From: Tetrahymena thermophila SB210
Taxonomy: Eukaryota; Ciliophora; Oligohymenophorea; Hymenostomatida; Tetrahymenidae
Assembly: GCF_000189635.1 (NCBI RefSeq)
Contig: NW_002476185.1
Location: 124,001 to 188,000, forward strand
Direction: 5' to 3'
DNA: 64,000 nucleotides
Shown piece after piece: positions 50,802 to 63,500 of this stretch. Within the stretch, counting starts at the first letter, position 1. Every line of letters starts with the position of its first letter. The notes beneath the pieces are model-generated. The model was not told the DNA's origin and did not search any database. It saw only the letters and a list, made by a program, of their open reading frames with translations. Both the position numbers and the translations under genes were made by a program.

Positions 50802-50932
50802 TACCATAAATCTTCATTAATTCTCATCAACCCCACCCTAAACTCATAGAGTACTATATGGTGATTATTTATAAATATTCAGAAAATATGGTGAAAATTT
50901 ATGCTGGTGAGAATTTATGAGGATTTACGGTA
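50802..50932. mobile_element. short foldback element with terminal inverted repeats (MITE-like, copy 1)
   Basis: The arms 50802-50828 and 50906-50932 are inverted copies of each other, matching at 23 of 27 positions. The left end begins TACCATAAATCTTCATTAAT and the inverted right end begins TACCGTAAATCCTCATAAAT. The loop is about 77 nt and includes an internal near-repeat around TATATGGTGA and AATATGGTGA. There is no coding capacity. The ends resemble those of the element at 62170-62297, which suggests a non-autonomous DNA-transposon family. No clear target-site duplication was seen, so the exact borders are uncertain. Confidence 0.65.
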
Positions 50933-52822
50933 TATGAAAAAAATACTTTCAGCTATAGCTGAAGAAGAGAATTAGTCTTTTGGTTTAATACTTATTTTTT
51001 TATTTTTTCATTAAAATTAAAATTGCTTATAATTTATCATTGATGCAAATACAATAATAAATAAGCTAATAAATATAAAGAATACTTTAATAATTGAAAA
51101 AGTAAATTATTTTTTTTATATTTATTTTTGAAAAAGGATAAATCAATTTAAATTTAATTAACTCTTTATTTTTTTAAAAAAAATTAAAATTACTTTAAAA
51201 TCGTATTTAAAATGTATAAAATAAAATGATAAATAAATAAATGTAAAAAATATTTTCACAAAATGAATTGTTTAAATATATATAATCAAAATATTTTATA
51301 TTTGAAAATCAATATAAGAATAGAAATTTTATTTTTTCGTTTATTTAGCAATATTAAATTCATCTTATTTTTTTGTTTCTTTATTATTATTTTATCTTCT
51401 TTACTTATATAAAATCAGCATATAAATATTTCTAAATATTTAAAATCTAAATTGTTTCTAAATATATAAAATCTAAATTATAAAATATCATTTGATTATA
51501 GTGTATTGAAATAAGTTTTCAAATAATGACAATATTTTAGTATTTTAAAATTTTTTAATACAAACTAAAATTAATAATTTACAAAGTTAAGTACTTTTAT
51601 TAATAAATAGTTATAGTTATTACGCTAACAAATATTTTACAATTGTAAAAATCAAACTTGATTTATTATGTAAATAAATAAAATTCATCAGATTATAGCT
51701 TCATTATTTAATAATTTGATATAGTTTAGTTATATAAAAAAAAATTTTTAAATAATATAACTAGATTAAAAAAATAGAAGCTATTTTAAATATTAAACAT
51801 AGATTTATGTTATTACAAGTATCTTGATGATTAAATTTAAATATTTTTTTAGTAATTTATAAATTAAGCAAAAGAAGTAAATATACATTTCTATTCAAAT
51901 AAAATAGAAAAGTACTGAATAAATATTATTATAATTTTCCTAATTATTAATTAATTAATTAATGAAGTAACAAACAAAAATAATGGGTAAAATTTTAATT
52001 TATTAAAAACATGAAATTAAGATTAAATAGTAAATACTTATAAATATCCTTGAATGAATAAAGTAGAAAAATTTAAATAATATAGAAAAAAATTTTACGA
52101 ATTGTTTTTAAATAAATAGATTGCTAAAGCAATTCTCTTGGAAAAGTAAACATTTACTGAGATTATATTAAGAGCAGACATTATCGAAAATATAATGGCA
52201 TGCATCTTTTTAGTTCTACTGGTGAGATACCTAATATTTGTTAAGTTAAATTCGATTTGATATGTCATATAAGAAACACATATTAGAGAATATTAATTAA
52301 TAATACAAAGTTAGTTATTGCTTAACATATTTTTCAATTTAGTAAATTTGCCTTTTAATAATTTTAAGATGATTCAATTTTATGAATCCCCAGCTAAGAT
52401 AGATAAATAAACAAGTAGTAATTTATGAATATACATTACTCAAATTTTTTTCATACTGTTTTATTCTTTATTCATTAAGCTATTGAACTTAAAATGTAAA
52501 ATGTTTTAAAATTCCTATATATTTTGTTTAAATAGGTCCTAAACAATAATATTACTTAAATAATTTTCAACTAAAAATGATTTTTAACTTAGTAGAAACT
52601 TCTAACGAATAAATTTATCTCTATTATTTCAAATCTAATAAAGCATTTAAACAGTGATTTTTAAATGTTGCAATACTCAATAATTAATTTCAATTCTAAA
52701 GAAACAAATTAAAATTTAATATTATAAGAAGAACAGCATCTCTCTTATTGAAAAAACATTAGGAACATCTAAAGTTTTTTAAGAAAATTCTAACACCATA
52801 AAAAATAGCCAAACATTTAATA
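50933..52822. other. intergenic, no gene seen
   Basis: About 1.9 kb, extremely A+T rich. It contains long A/T runs and a duplicated AATATATAAAATCTAAATT-like motif near 51430-51480. No codon-biased frame on either strand. Confidence 0.5.
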
Positions 52823-53905
52823 ATGAATAAATTATTTATTTTAAGTTCTGTTTTAGTAATTACTATTGCTAAATCTGCATAGGTTAATTCAGATAGTTAT
52901 ATGAAATGTCTTACAAATTCATGCAGCTCCTATATAAATAATGACTAATCTCATTCATTCTTCTAATGCACAAATAGTCTTGGAAATTGTATGATTAGTT
53001 AGGTATTTTCTACAACTTATAGCTAAGATTTTAATTCTAATGATGAATCTGCCTGTATTAATACATGCACTGGAATTTCTTCATAAGTTAATCCTTAATA
53101 TTAACAGTTCTACAATGATTTGAGCTCTTGCACTCTTTCTTGTATAGAAAAGGCAAAGAATGACAACGATACAAGCATAAGCTTCAATGTTCCTATTTTC
53201 GTTATTGTAATAGGAATTATATTTGTTATTATTATTTGCTATATAGTATATTATTTCTTCAACAGAAAGGGATAAAGCTAAGATAAATTTGATTGGTAAA
53301 TTTAACAAGAAAATAATGCAAGAAATGAATAATAGTTTATTATAACTCCAAACCCTCTTCCTTACTTACAAGAATATGAAATCTATAAATCAAAAACTCA
53401 TCCATCATAGTTAAAAGCTAGAGTTATGAGTGACCAAGAAGTTAAAGAATTATATGAAAAAGCCTATAAAAAACACTATGGAGATGAAATGGGCATACAA
53501 GGAACTATTTAATATGCTATTCCAATTTATGCTTTCCCTCCAGTTAAAGAGTGTAACGAACTGATTATTTAAGAAGCTTAAATCGAAATACCTGAATAAA
53601 ATGATCAAGTTGTTATCAATATTGAAGCTTTATAATCCTAAAAGGTATAAATAAAGCAAAAGAAGATTGAACATAATCCTCAAGAAAATAAGGATATGTG
53701 CGTTATTAATTTGCAGTCTACAAAAAGCTAATTTAGAGATGAAGAAAAATTACCTAGCTAAGAAATTAAAATGTAGAAAGCTTAGTCATAGAAATTTGAA
53801 TAAAAAAAATGTATTTCAGTGCGTAAACAATCTGCTAATTATTCTAGAGTAAACAAAAATTAAAACTAAATCTAATAAAATTTGAGAAGACTAACATTCG
53901 TATGA
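52823..53905 (+). CDS. Cys-rich type I membrane protein (360 aa)
   Basis: Single exon, ATG 52823, TGA 53903-53905, 360 residues. Residues 1-19 (MNKLFILSSVLVITIAKSA) are a signal peptide. Residues ~20-118 form a small extracellular domain with eight cysteines (29, 34, 49, 56, 78, 82, 103, 107). Some are arranged as C-x3-C or C-x4-C pairs (CINTC, CTLSC), so four disulfides are likely. One TM helix spans residues ~123-146 (VPIFVIVIGIIFVIIICYIV), followed by the basic stop-transfer FNRKGQ. The cytosolic tail of ~210 residues begins with a more ordered part (TPNPLPYLQEYEIYKSKTHP, AYKKHYGDEMGIQGT) and ends Lys/Gln-rich. Looks like a small cell-surface receptor or adhesion protein; no family recognised, ligand unknown. 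Confidence 0.88.
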
Positions 53906-56195
53906 GATGTTCTACTAGTCACATTAATATTATCATACAAAATCTGATATTAAGTCAGATCTTCGATATTAAATTTGCTAATTAAAAAAAAAAGTGAAAT
54001 ATATCGAATGATCTAAAATTAATAAAGGCAAGCAAATTGTAATTAATACTGTGTAAAGTTTTAAAGTAATTAAAATATACTAATAAATTAACTTTAATAT
54101 GGACCTTGCTATGCTGACTGATTCAAAATATCAAAAATTAAAATTATTTATTAACTTTGGTTTTTTAAAAATCAAAGAAAACTCCTCCTAACTAATAATC
54201 AATCAATCAATCAAACTCTTACAATATTTGTATTTTATTGAATTTTAATAATTTATATCTAATTTAATTATGTAAATATATCAGTGTAAAACTCTATCTA
54301 TTTTATATTACCATTCTTAGTTACAATTTTTACTTAAACCAAATAACCTTATAATCTTCAAATTTATACATGTGCATTAAAGAGGTTTTCTCATTTAAAA
54401 CTATTTAACTAACATATAAAAATTAGTATTTAATTTTCTATCTTCAAGATATTTACTTTAAAAATAAATATATAAACTAGTTGTAACAAATCTATAACTC
54501 AGGGTATTTAAATATTATTTATAATACAGCGCAATAAATTTATTCTATAATAATTTTGGGTACTTGAGTGAAAAGATAAGTTTGTAATCGCACATATATA
54601 TCTAACTGAAAAAGATTTCACCTAATATTGATGATTTTATTTGTTTTATAGAGGAATATTATTTATGTTGCATAACAAAATGAAAATCGCAAAATATCTA
54701 AGTTTTTTATAAAAGAATAAAAATTATAACAAGATTTGAGCAAATAATTTAGAGAAAATGTAATTATAGACGTATAAACTGTATGAATTAAATTTTTTTT
54801 ATTATTAATATTCCAGAAATTAATAATATATTCATGAAATTTCCTAACAACAGTAAAAGAAATAGAAACAATTTTGAATAAAGAATTTTTTTGTTATCTA
54901 TTTCATTACTTTAAACAATCTAATGACCAATATTAATCAAATCTTCAAGTAAAAAGTAAATAATCTATTATTTAAAATTTATATTTTATTTACTAAGAGG
55001 AATAGCTTGCTAGTTTTTGAATATCTCTGCTTTCTATTAATTATTTTTCTTTATTTAAAATTGTATCTAGTTAAGCCATGAAATAGAACTAAGCAAAACT
55101 TTCAAGAAATTATTAGCTATATTTATAAATTAATAGAGTTTGGTTTGATATTAAATATATACTGCTTAAGCTAAATATATTTTATCTAAGAGCAAATATT
55201 GCTGATACTTCTAGTAAAGGTAAGTAATAATTTAGATTTTATAAATTAATCCTTTGTTCCTAATTAATTCTGAACTAATTGCAAAAAATATTAGTTAAAA
55301 CGCACTAAATTCTAAATATCATCATTATTAATTAATATCTTATTTACTTATCTAATCATTTCACAATTTAATAAATACATCATTTAAATAATAAAGATTT
55401 AAACCCCTTTATTCTAAGTGCTCAGTAAGTATACTAGACGATAAGGTTTAATGTGCTAATAGAATGAATATTATTTATTTCATCAATAAATTATTCAAAA
55501 AAATTAACTAAGGTACATTGAAAGGTGTTGATATGCAAATAAATTCATTAAAAATTGATTTTTAAAAATTATATAAATTTAATTTAATCTTATTTTACTT
55601 CAAACTAATTTTAAATTAAAAGTTAAATTTTTATAAAATCAAAATTATTTTTATCTAAAATTTTAAAAATTAAAAAATAAATTTCTTTTTTTTCATTAAA
55701 ATAATTTAATTTTATTTGTTATTTTTTTAAAATACAACACAAAATAAATAATATATTAAATAAAAACAGTATATTTTTAAATAAAAATTAAAAACAATCT
55801 CTCAAAGAATTTTTAATCATTTTTTTAATCAGTATTTTTTAAAAATATGTTAAAAAAATTATTTATTTTTACATCTTAATAGAGATGTTACATAAATTAT
55901 TTTAAAAATGTAATTTTCATAATAAAGAATAAATTTAATATTTTTTTAAAAATGCAATATTTAAAATTTTATTTATTGCATTAAAATTGTAATTAAATTA
56001 AAAAATAATTTTAGATGTATTAAAATTAAAATTGTTTAACTTAAAAATATTTTTTTTGAAATAACATAAATTTGTCAAAGATATTAAAAATATTAAGAAT
56101 TAATTTTTTGAAAGAGGTTAGCATATATTATTATTAATATAATTGATTTTTTAATAGTTCTAATATTAGAGTTAAAAAAAAGGATTTGTAAATAA
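53906..56195. other. intergenic, no gene seen
   Basis: About 2.3 kb, A+T-rich, with a short CAAT tetranucleotide run (AATCAATCAATCAATCAA) near 54200. No coding frame or RNA gene recognised. Confidence 0.5.
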
Positions 56196-57332
56196 ATGAG
56201 CGAACAAGAGGAAAGTAATACTATCTTAGAGAGAAAAAATTAAGCTTTTTATAAGGATGAAGAATAAAATGATTTAATACAAGGCAATCTTAAATAGTAA
56301 CCTGTAGATAAAAATACTGAAGTTTAGATGAAAGGCAACAATTTAATGAATAAAATACTCATTTTAATTTCAGTGATAGTCCTTTTTTGTTTGATTAACT
56401 ATTTATTTATTCATAATAAATTCTACTTCAAAGATACAAAAAAATTGTAATAAGCTTTTCAATGCTCAAAAAAAACGTATTTTTATCTTAGCATGTGTCT
56501 GTCTAAGTGTCCTCATAATTTTATAGCAGATCCAAAAAATAATATTTGTTTACCATCTAAAATGGATCAAAAATAAATCAATATAACCAGATTAGATTAA
56601 TAAACGAATTTCACTCAAGTTGAGATATTTTCTAAAGATTTCACTCAAAATATTCTTGAAGATACATTTAATGATAAGCTAACTGGAATTATATTCTTTA
56701 ATGATTTTATAAATGATGATTTCACTTTCCTTTTTCAAAAAATAAAAGTTAGTAAATTATAAAACTTTTTATCTCAAATAAATGGAGCAATAATAACTTT
56801 TTCAGGAGCAAATTCACTATATCTTTAAAATGAAGAGTAGATAAATTAACAAATTAAATAATTATAAGATAAGTTTCCTTAAATTAGCTCTTGGTATATT
56901 GTAGGATTTGGTTTTTCAGGTTCATTTAATGGTTTAAAGTATTTTATGTATAATTTAGATATGTTTAAAGGTATATTTATTTAAGATCCAATCGAAGATT
57001 TAGGTGAAATTAAAGAACTCCTAGAAAATATAAAAAAGTAGTAGAAATAAACAGGAACTTAACAAATATAAAGTATTTCAGCTGATATAGAGAGCCATTT
57101 TATAGACTTGTAGCAAAAATAAGTATTTATTTTTAAAAATACTTTTTATAAAGATATTTAGACACCTGTTTTAGATAGATTAGCAAGAAAAAATCTTACT
57201 TAACTTTCATATTTTAAAAATATTTAAAATGATAATGACTCTGCTATAAAATATTTTACAGACGAAGTGTTTTCAATTATAGAATAGTAAATAAACACCT
57301 AAAAAAAAGAAATATATAATGGCATAAATTGA
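56196..57332 (+). CDS. single-TM protein with Cys motif and hydrolase-like domain (378 aa)
   Basis: Single exon, ATG 56196, TGA 57330-57332. The N-terminus (~50 residues, acidic and Q-rich) is cytosolic by charge. A TM helix at ~53-72 (KILILISVIVLFCLINYLFI) makes it type II-like. Outside the membrane comes a Cys motif CSKKTYFYLSMCLSKCPHNF ending NNICLPSK (Cys 90, 101, 105, 118). It is followed by a domain with TGIIFFNDFINDDFTFLFQ, NGAIITFSGANSLY and SSWYIVGFGFSGSFNGLKYF. The last part looks like the strand-turn-helix of an alpha/beta-hydrolase elbow (G-x-S-x-S in place of G-x-S-x-G). The order of features is the same as in the next gene (58425-59951), so the two are paralogues in tandem. No catalytic Asp/His can be assigned, and activity is doubtful. 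Confidence 0.85.
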
Positions 57333-58424
57333 AAAATTTATGTAAATTAATAAAAGAAAAATATTTCATTAAAAAAATAATTTAGATTATTAAATTTATT
57401 AATAAAAATTCAAGTTTGAGAGCAATATTTGACATATTTTAAATCAATTATTTAATTTTTGTTTGCTTTTCATATTAGATTCTATTTAAATTATTCAACA
57501 AATTATTTTAAACATGTGTATACTCTAATTAATATTATATTTTTTCATTATTTAATAAAAAATTAACAAATAAAATGAATTTTTAGATTAATATAAATTT
57601 TATTTTCAGGTATTGTATTTAATATGAATCAGATTAACAATAAAAATTAATACTTCAATATAAATAAAAGAAAACTTCTACTTTAAATTCTATTTTTCTT
57701 ACTAAAGTAAAAATTTTATCATTATTTATTGATGAAAAGTTAGTTTTCTCAAATTAAAAAAATGTATTAACTATCCATCAAAGTATTTTTTTCTTGCTGA
57801 AAAAGAAATTATAAGTTATATTTGTGCATTAAAAAAACACAATAATTTCTTTTATTAGAAAAAAAAAAGTTAAATTTGCAAAATAATTTTACTTTTTTAA
57901 ACTTTTTTTTGATTTTTAATTTTGAATCTTTTTATCTTAATTTAATGTAAAAAATAAATAAGATTTTAAATATTTTTTTAATTTTTTTAAACATTTTATT
58001 TAAATAATGCTCTCATTAAAATTAAATTAGCATCCCAGTAAAATCATCTAATAGAAATTAAATTAATTTCCCAAATTTAAATGTACAAAATAAATCAATT
58101 TTTATGGAATTTTATTTTAATCTTTTGAGCTGTTAATAAAACTAATTAAAATTCTTATAAATATTATTTTAAAATATAATTTTATTTGAGAAGTTTTTAT
58201 TTTATTCAATTAGTACTTTGAAGATTTGTGGTACACATTTTTTTATTAATTAAATTTTTTTTGATGAGATCAAAAATGATAAATATTTTTATTTATTAAA
58301 ATAATACACTTGTATTGATAATAACTCCTTAAGGATTATCAAAATATAAAAAAAAAAAAGATATTAATTACTTTAATTAAAGTTTATAATTTTTGAAAAG
58401 ACATAGCAATTATTTTTTACAAAA
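57333..58424. other. intergenic, no gene seen
   Basis: About 1.1 kb between the two tandem paralogues. A+T-rich; no coding frame recognised. It should contain the promoter of the second gene. Confidence 0.5.
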
Positions 58425-59951
58425 ATGAGTTTGTAAAATCGATAAAAATACGAAAGTATAAGTGATTATGAAAATTAAACAGCACAATAGAATGATGGAA
58501 GAAAATCTCAGGCTAAACTAATAGGCGTGAATAAATATATCATAATAGGATTGGTTGCTATTTCCATCACTTTCTTTGTGATGTTTATCATGAATAAGGA
58601 GACATAAGATGAAATAAATAAAAAGAAGATGAAGCAATTATCTGACTAATACAAGGGATTTAACAAAGGGCCATAGATTTCATCAAGAGAATATAAAGAT
58701 AAAAAGAATAAATAATAAAATCAAAGTGAATAAAATAAAAAAGAAAAACAACATTTTTTAGGCGATGATGACCATAATAATTCAGATTAAGAATAATAAG
58801 GAGAAGTTAAAAAAAACAACTAAAAATAAATGAATTAAGAAGAGAAAAAATAGTAAAATGAAGAAAAAGAGGATTAACATACTTCTTAGAATAATTAAGG
58901 TGAAAGCGAAAGTGAAGAAATTATTGAATAAGAAGAGACCAAAAAAAACAAAACAGATACAACAAAAAAGAAGGAAGATTAAAGTAAACCTTTAGAAAAT
59001 GATAAATAAAACCCAACTTTAAAAGATGATAAAGAAGTAATAAAAATGTAAGATTAAATTACTGATAATAGGTAGGAAAACAAAGTGTTTTTTTGTCCTA
59101 AAGCTTAATACCTTTTCAAATTATCATGCTTGGATAGTTGTCCAGAAGGATTTTAATCTGACAATTATGATCGTCTCTGCAAACCTAAAGAAATTAGTCC
59201 TTTGTAGATAGAATTAAAATACTATGATAAGTAGGATGAGTAGAATTCAGACTCAGAAATTCAAGTCAAATAATAAAATTTTTATTAGGTGATTAAAAGC
59301 TTAGAATATATCAAGAAAGATTAAGTAGATTATGGGTTCTTTTTCTTTAATTAAATCGAAAACGATGGATTTAATTTTTTGAATTCTCATTTAAATGGTA
59401 GATAGTTAAATAATTTTTTGGATAATACTGCTTCTATTATTGTGGCTTTAGGTGGAGAAGAAAGCTATTATTTGGAAAATGAGCTCGAAATTAAAGACAT
59501 AGTTGAAAAAACTATTTCAGACAATCCTCAAGTTAAAAAGTGGTATACTGTTGGTATATATGATGTAGGTAGTTATGGAGCTTTAGTTTATTTAAATAAA
59601 CTAATTGATTTATTAGAAGGAACAATAGTACTTAATCCAAATTATATGAACATGAAAGATGATTTTAATAAGAAAGTAGATTTTTCAAAATACAAAGAAT
59701 CTAATATTTTGGGTGTTGCCTAATAAAATTAATATTTATTTCAGTCAAAAGATATAATTATCATTGAAGATCAAAATAGTATTTATTTCTAACACACACA
59801 AAATTATTGTAATTTTACGAAATGTAATATTATAAAATACGATAATAGCAAATTTAAAACTAACTCAGACGAAAAGATTGAATAACTACTTTTAGCATAT
59901 ATCGAATAAATGATTAGCAAAAAAAGATCAACTTACATAGAAAATCTTTGA
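58425..59951 (+). CDS. single-TM protein, paralogue of the preceding gene (508 aa)
   Basis: Single exon, ATG 58425, TGA 59949-59951. A short cytosolic N-terminus (MSLQNRQKYESISDYENQ) precedes a TM helix at ~37-56 (KYIIIGLVAISITFFVMFIM). A long Lys/Glu/Gln linker of ~160 residues, absent from its neighbour, follows and is probably extended or coiled. Then comes the shared Cys motif from residue ~224: FCPKAQYLFKLSCLDSCPEG, ending DRLCKPKE. The C-terminal domain has YGFFFFNQIENDGFNFLNS, SIIVALGGEESYY and QVKKWYTVGIYDVGSYGALV, then TIVLNPNYMNM. This parallels the neighbour's WYIVGFGFSGS segment. The fold suggests an alpha/beta-hydrolase relative with a degenerate nucleophile elbow. A lipase/peptidase-like ancestor is an inference; no complete catalytic triad is visible. 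Confidence 0.87.
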
Positions 59952-60502
59952 ATTTAATATGAAACATTTATTATAATATTTTTAAAATATATCAGTTATA
60001 AGAAATACAATCGTTTATTATAAATACATAAATTAAATCAACAATTAAATAGTAATTTATCAAATTTTACCTTTTTTTATTCAAATTGAAATAAATTCAT
60101 AATAGAAACGAGAAATTTATTTATTGTTTTTTCAAAGTTATTTAAAATGATCGAAAATTTAAATTTGCATAAAAAGAGTAATTTTTAATTAATGAATTTA
60201 TGAGTTTTTAGTTATTTAATTAAACAAAAATATTTTGCTGTTAATTTTATTTTAATGTTTTTTTAAAAAATTGTTGAAAGTTAACTTATTATTTTAATAA
60301 CTTTTTTTATTTGATGTGATCGATCTATCATGATATTTAAATTCTAAATTACTATACATTCAAACAATATTTACTTAATAATTAAGTAGAAATAAAATAA
60401 ATATAAAAAGCATCAAATCTATACATCAATTTAATAAAATAGGATATAAAAAAGTGAAAAAACTATTCAACATTACTAATAGCATTAGAGTTACTTGGAA
60501 AT
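59952..60502. other. intergenic, no gene seen
   Basis: About 550 nt of A+T-rich spacer upstream of the TmcB-like gene. No specific site recognised. Confidence 0.45.
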
Positions 60503-63500
60503 ATGAAGAAAAGTGAATAAGGGCAAACTGAGGGAATGGCAGATAAGATATCCAAACTTATCGTGTTCCTTTATTAAGTAGATATCTCGAAAATAAAAAG
60601 CAATTATTACTTTGCAGTTTTAATGCTTATTTTTTATGCTTAGCTGTATTCAATATAAATAGTATCTTAACAGTAAGATCCTCATGATAGTCTACTAGAG
60701 GTAAACCAAATAAATAGCAATTCTCAACAAAACTTTATTTTTATATTAGTTTTACTATAAGATCATCTTTTTTAGCTAGTTTTTTAAAAAATAGATTTTT
60801 TGGATAATTACTTCCTACACAAATACAAATGTTGTATTGTCTAATTTTAAGCAACAATATATAGGAATAGTAGTCTTAGTGTTTATAATTTTGGTTGATT
60901 TGATGTATCTTTATCAAATTTATAAGCTTATGAACTCATCTACTAGTATGAATTAAAATATCTTAGAAAAGAAAAAAATAACAATATAATTAGTCAGTTT
61001 GTACACTGAATTATCCATTTGGATTTTTTTTGTGATCAAAATAGATTTAGCATTTGGAAGTATATTTTGTAACAGTGGAACTTATACAAATTAATTAGAA
61101 AGAAGATGCTCATATAACTTAAGTTTTTCAGGAATGCCTTCAATAATTATGTTGATATGTGGAGTTATTTCTCTTTTATTGTCTACGCTTCAACTGATTA
61201 CTTCAAAAATTTTATACATAAATATCGATTTTATTAAAAAAAATCCACTTAAACCTTAAGTGAGTTTATCTTCCCTGGTCAGCTATGCTATTATTGTGTT
61301 CTACGTATTTTTTTCATACATTCATATCGGAGAATCCTTCATAGCTGTCTACATAATTGCCTTTGTATATTGCTTGACCTAGCTTAAAGAATACTTTCTT
61401 AATTTTCCTGTACTTGGCAAGTAAATATTGTGGATGTATGGAGACTTAAATATTTTATTTGTTATAGGTACTATATTATGCTTGATAAGGTATATTAATT
61501 CTTAATTTTGATTTAGATTTCAAAACAATTTTTTAATTTAAAGAGATTAAGATAGCAAATAATTCATAGATAGCTACCATATGATTTATTTGCTAATATT
61601 TGGATCAGTTTTATGCTGCTGTAATATTATCTTTATTTAGATATAATATTACAAACTATATAGAATAAATCTTAAGCTAAATTATTGTAAACCTCTGCTA
61701 GCTTGTCAATATTTAAGTGAAATATGTGAGCTTCTAAATAATAGTGCAAAAGATAATTAGCAATGGTTATAGCTTATGGGTATTTTAGAAGTAATTAATT
61801 AATTAATAAAATAATATCAAATCTTATTTGTTTTTGAAAAATAGCTTCATCAAGGCGAATGTGAAGATTAATACTGCCCTTGTCAAGAAGGATCTATTTA
61901 TTAAGGACTAACAGAAGCAGAAATGAGGGAAAAGAGAAAAGAAATTCAGCAAATGAGTTTAGATCAAGGTTTAGCTATTATTCCTTAAGGAATTTGGTTA
62001 TCTGAATTGAGAAAAGATTTTTCTGAATTCAAATTTTGGCTTGAAGATTTTGTGGAATATCACTTTTATCAAATAGTTGAATATCAAACGAAAAACAACA
62101 GAATCAAAAAGGAAATATGTAAACATTTTTTATAGAAATTTGATATAAAATTATTTTTTATCTCAATTGATTACCGTAGATTCTCGTTAATTAAGGACTT
62201 TTTTGAGTAGTATTTAAAAAATGTTTATATTAAGGACTAAATTTTTACAAAAATTTTGATTTGAATTTGTCCTTAATTAACGAGAAACTATGGTAATTAA
62301 TTATTTAGGTATTTTCATTCATTTAAATTTTATTTCAATATGAAGAATAAGTAGTTTATTGATTTTTTAAAATTAAAGATGTCTATTTTTACTTTTGGAG
62401 CTTTGAGATTTATAATCTTAAGAATTATATAAAAGCACTTTACTTGATGAAACAGCATTTTGCTTTAGTTAAAAATAAATCAATTATATTTTTATCTATT
62501 GAGTATTGTGTTTCTATTATTATTGAGAGCTTAATTAAAGAAAGAGATAAATCTATGATTTATTCAAACAAGTAAAGCGATATTTAAGATGCAATGCTGG
62601 TTAGAAAGTTTAGTCATTTATTTAACAGTGAGTTCTAAGTGATTAAATATAAAGAATATATTTCTAATTTAATAAATAAAAAAATTGAAATTTGTGATAA
62701 GCTAATCAATAATTACTCTTCTTTACAAAATTTCAACAAGGATATCAAATAATTGGTTAAGGTAACAAAGAATTTATTTTAATTATTTGAAAAAATTTAT
62801 TAATTAATTTAAAAGTCAGTAGATCAAATTGAAAAAAAAATGAAGACTGCTCTAAGTGGGGATTAAGAAAATGTTCATTATCTCAAATTATTATCTCTTA
62901 TAAATTAAGTTTTGTACTGCCATCCTCAGCAGTCATATGATTATGAAGCTTAAATTGTAGATATCACAAATAGGGATAGATCCTTAGAGAAAGATGTAAT
63001 TCATTCGATTTCTATTCTAAATGGAGATGTTGCTTCAATTGTAATGAGTTACAAAGATTAAAAGTGTTAATTAGAAAAATACTCAAATAGAACTCCTAAT
63101 TTTTTTGGATATAATAATGAGGAGTTTAAAATTATCAAAATTCCAGAACCTCTCTTACCTGATATAATTGCTGTATATCATAATTACTATGTAGGTAGAA
63201 TTGTTAGAGAAGGAACTCCTAAAATTTTAAGAAGATATAGGTAGTTAGTAGCCAAGAGCAAAGTAAATTAATAAATAAAATTATATGTTAGATTAATCAA
63301 ATCTTTAAATTAGTTTTTTCAAAATTCTAATAATTATTATAAAAACTTTAAATATTATAAAAAATTGAATATTTAGCTTATTTTGAAATATTTACAATTA
63401 TTTTGAACATAAAATAAATAGTCAGGATTCTTATTTCCAGTTAAACTATTTGCTGATTATTTCTTTAATATCCATGATAGCCTCTGTTTTTCAGCATTGC

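Noticed and set aside
59418-59723. 101-codon + frame
   Set aside because: It is an internal piece of the 508-aa gene at 58425-59951 between two TAA/TAG Gln codons.
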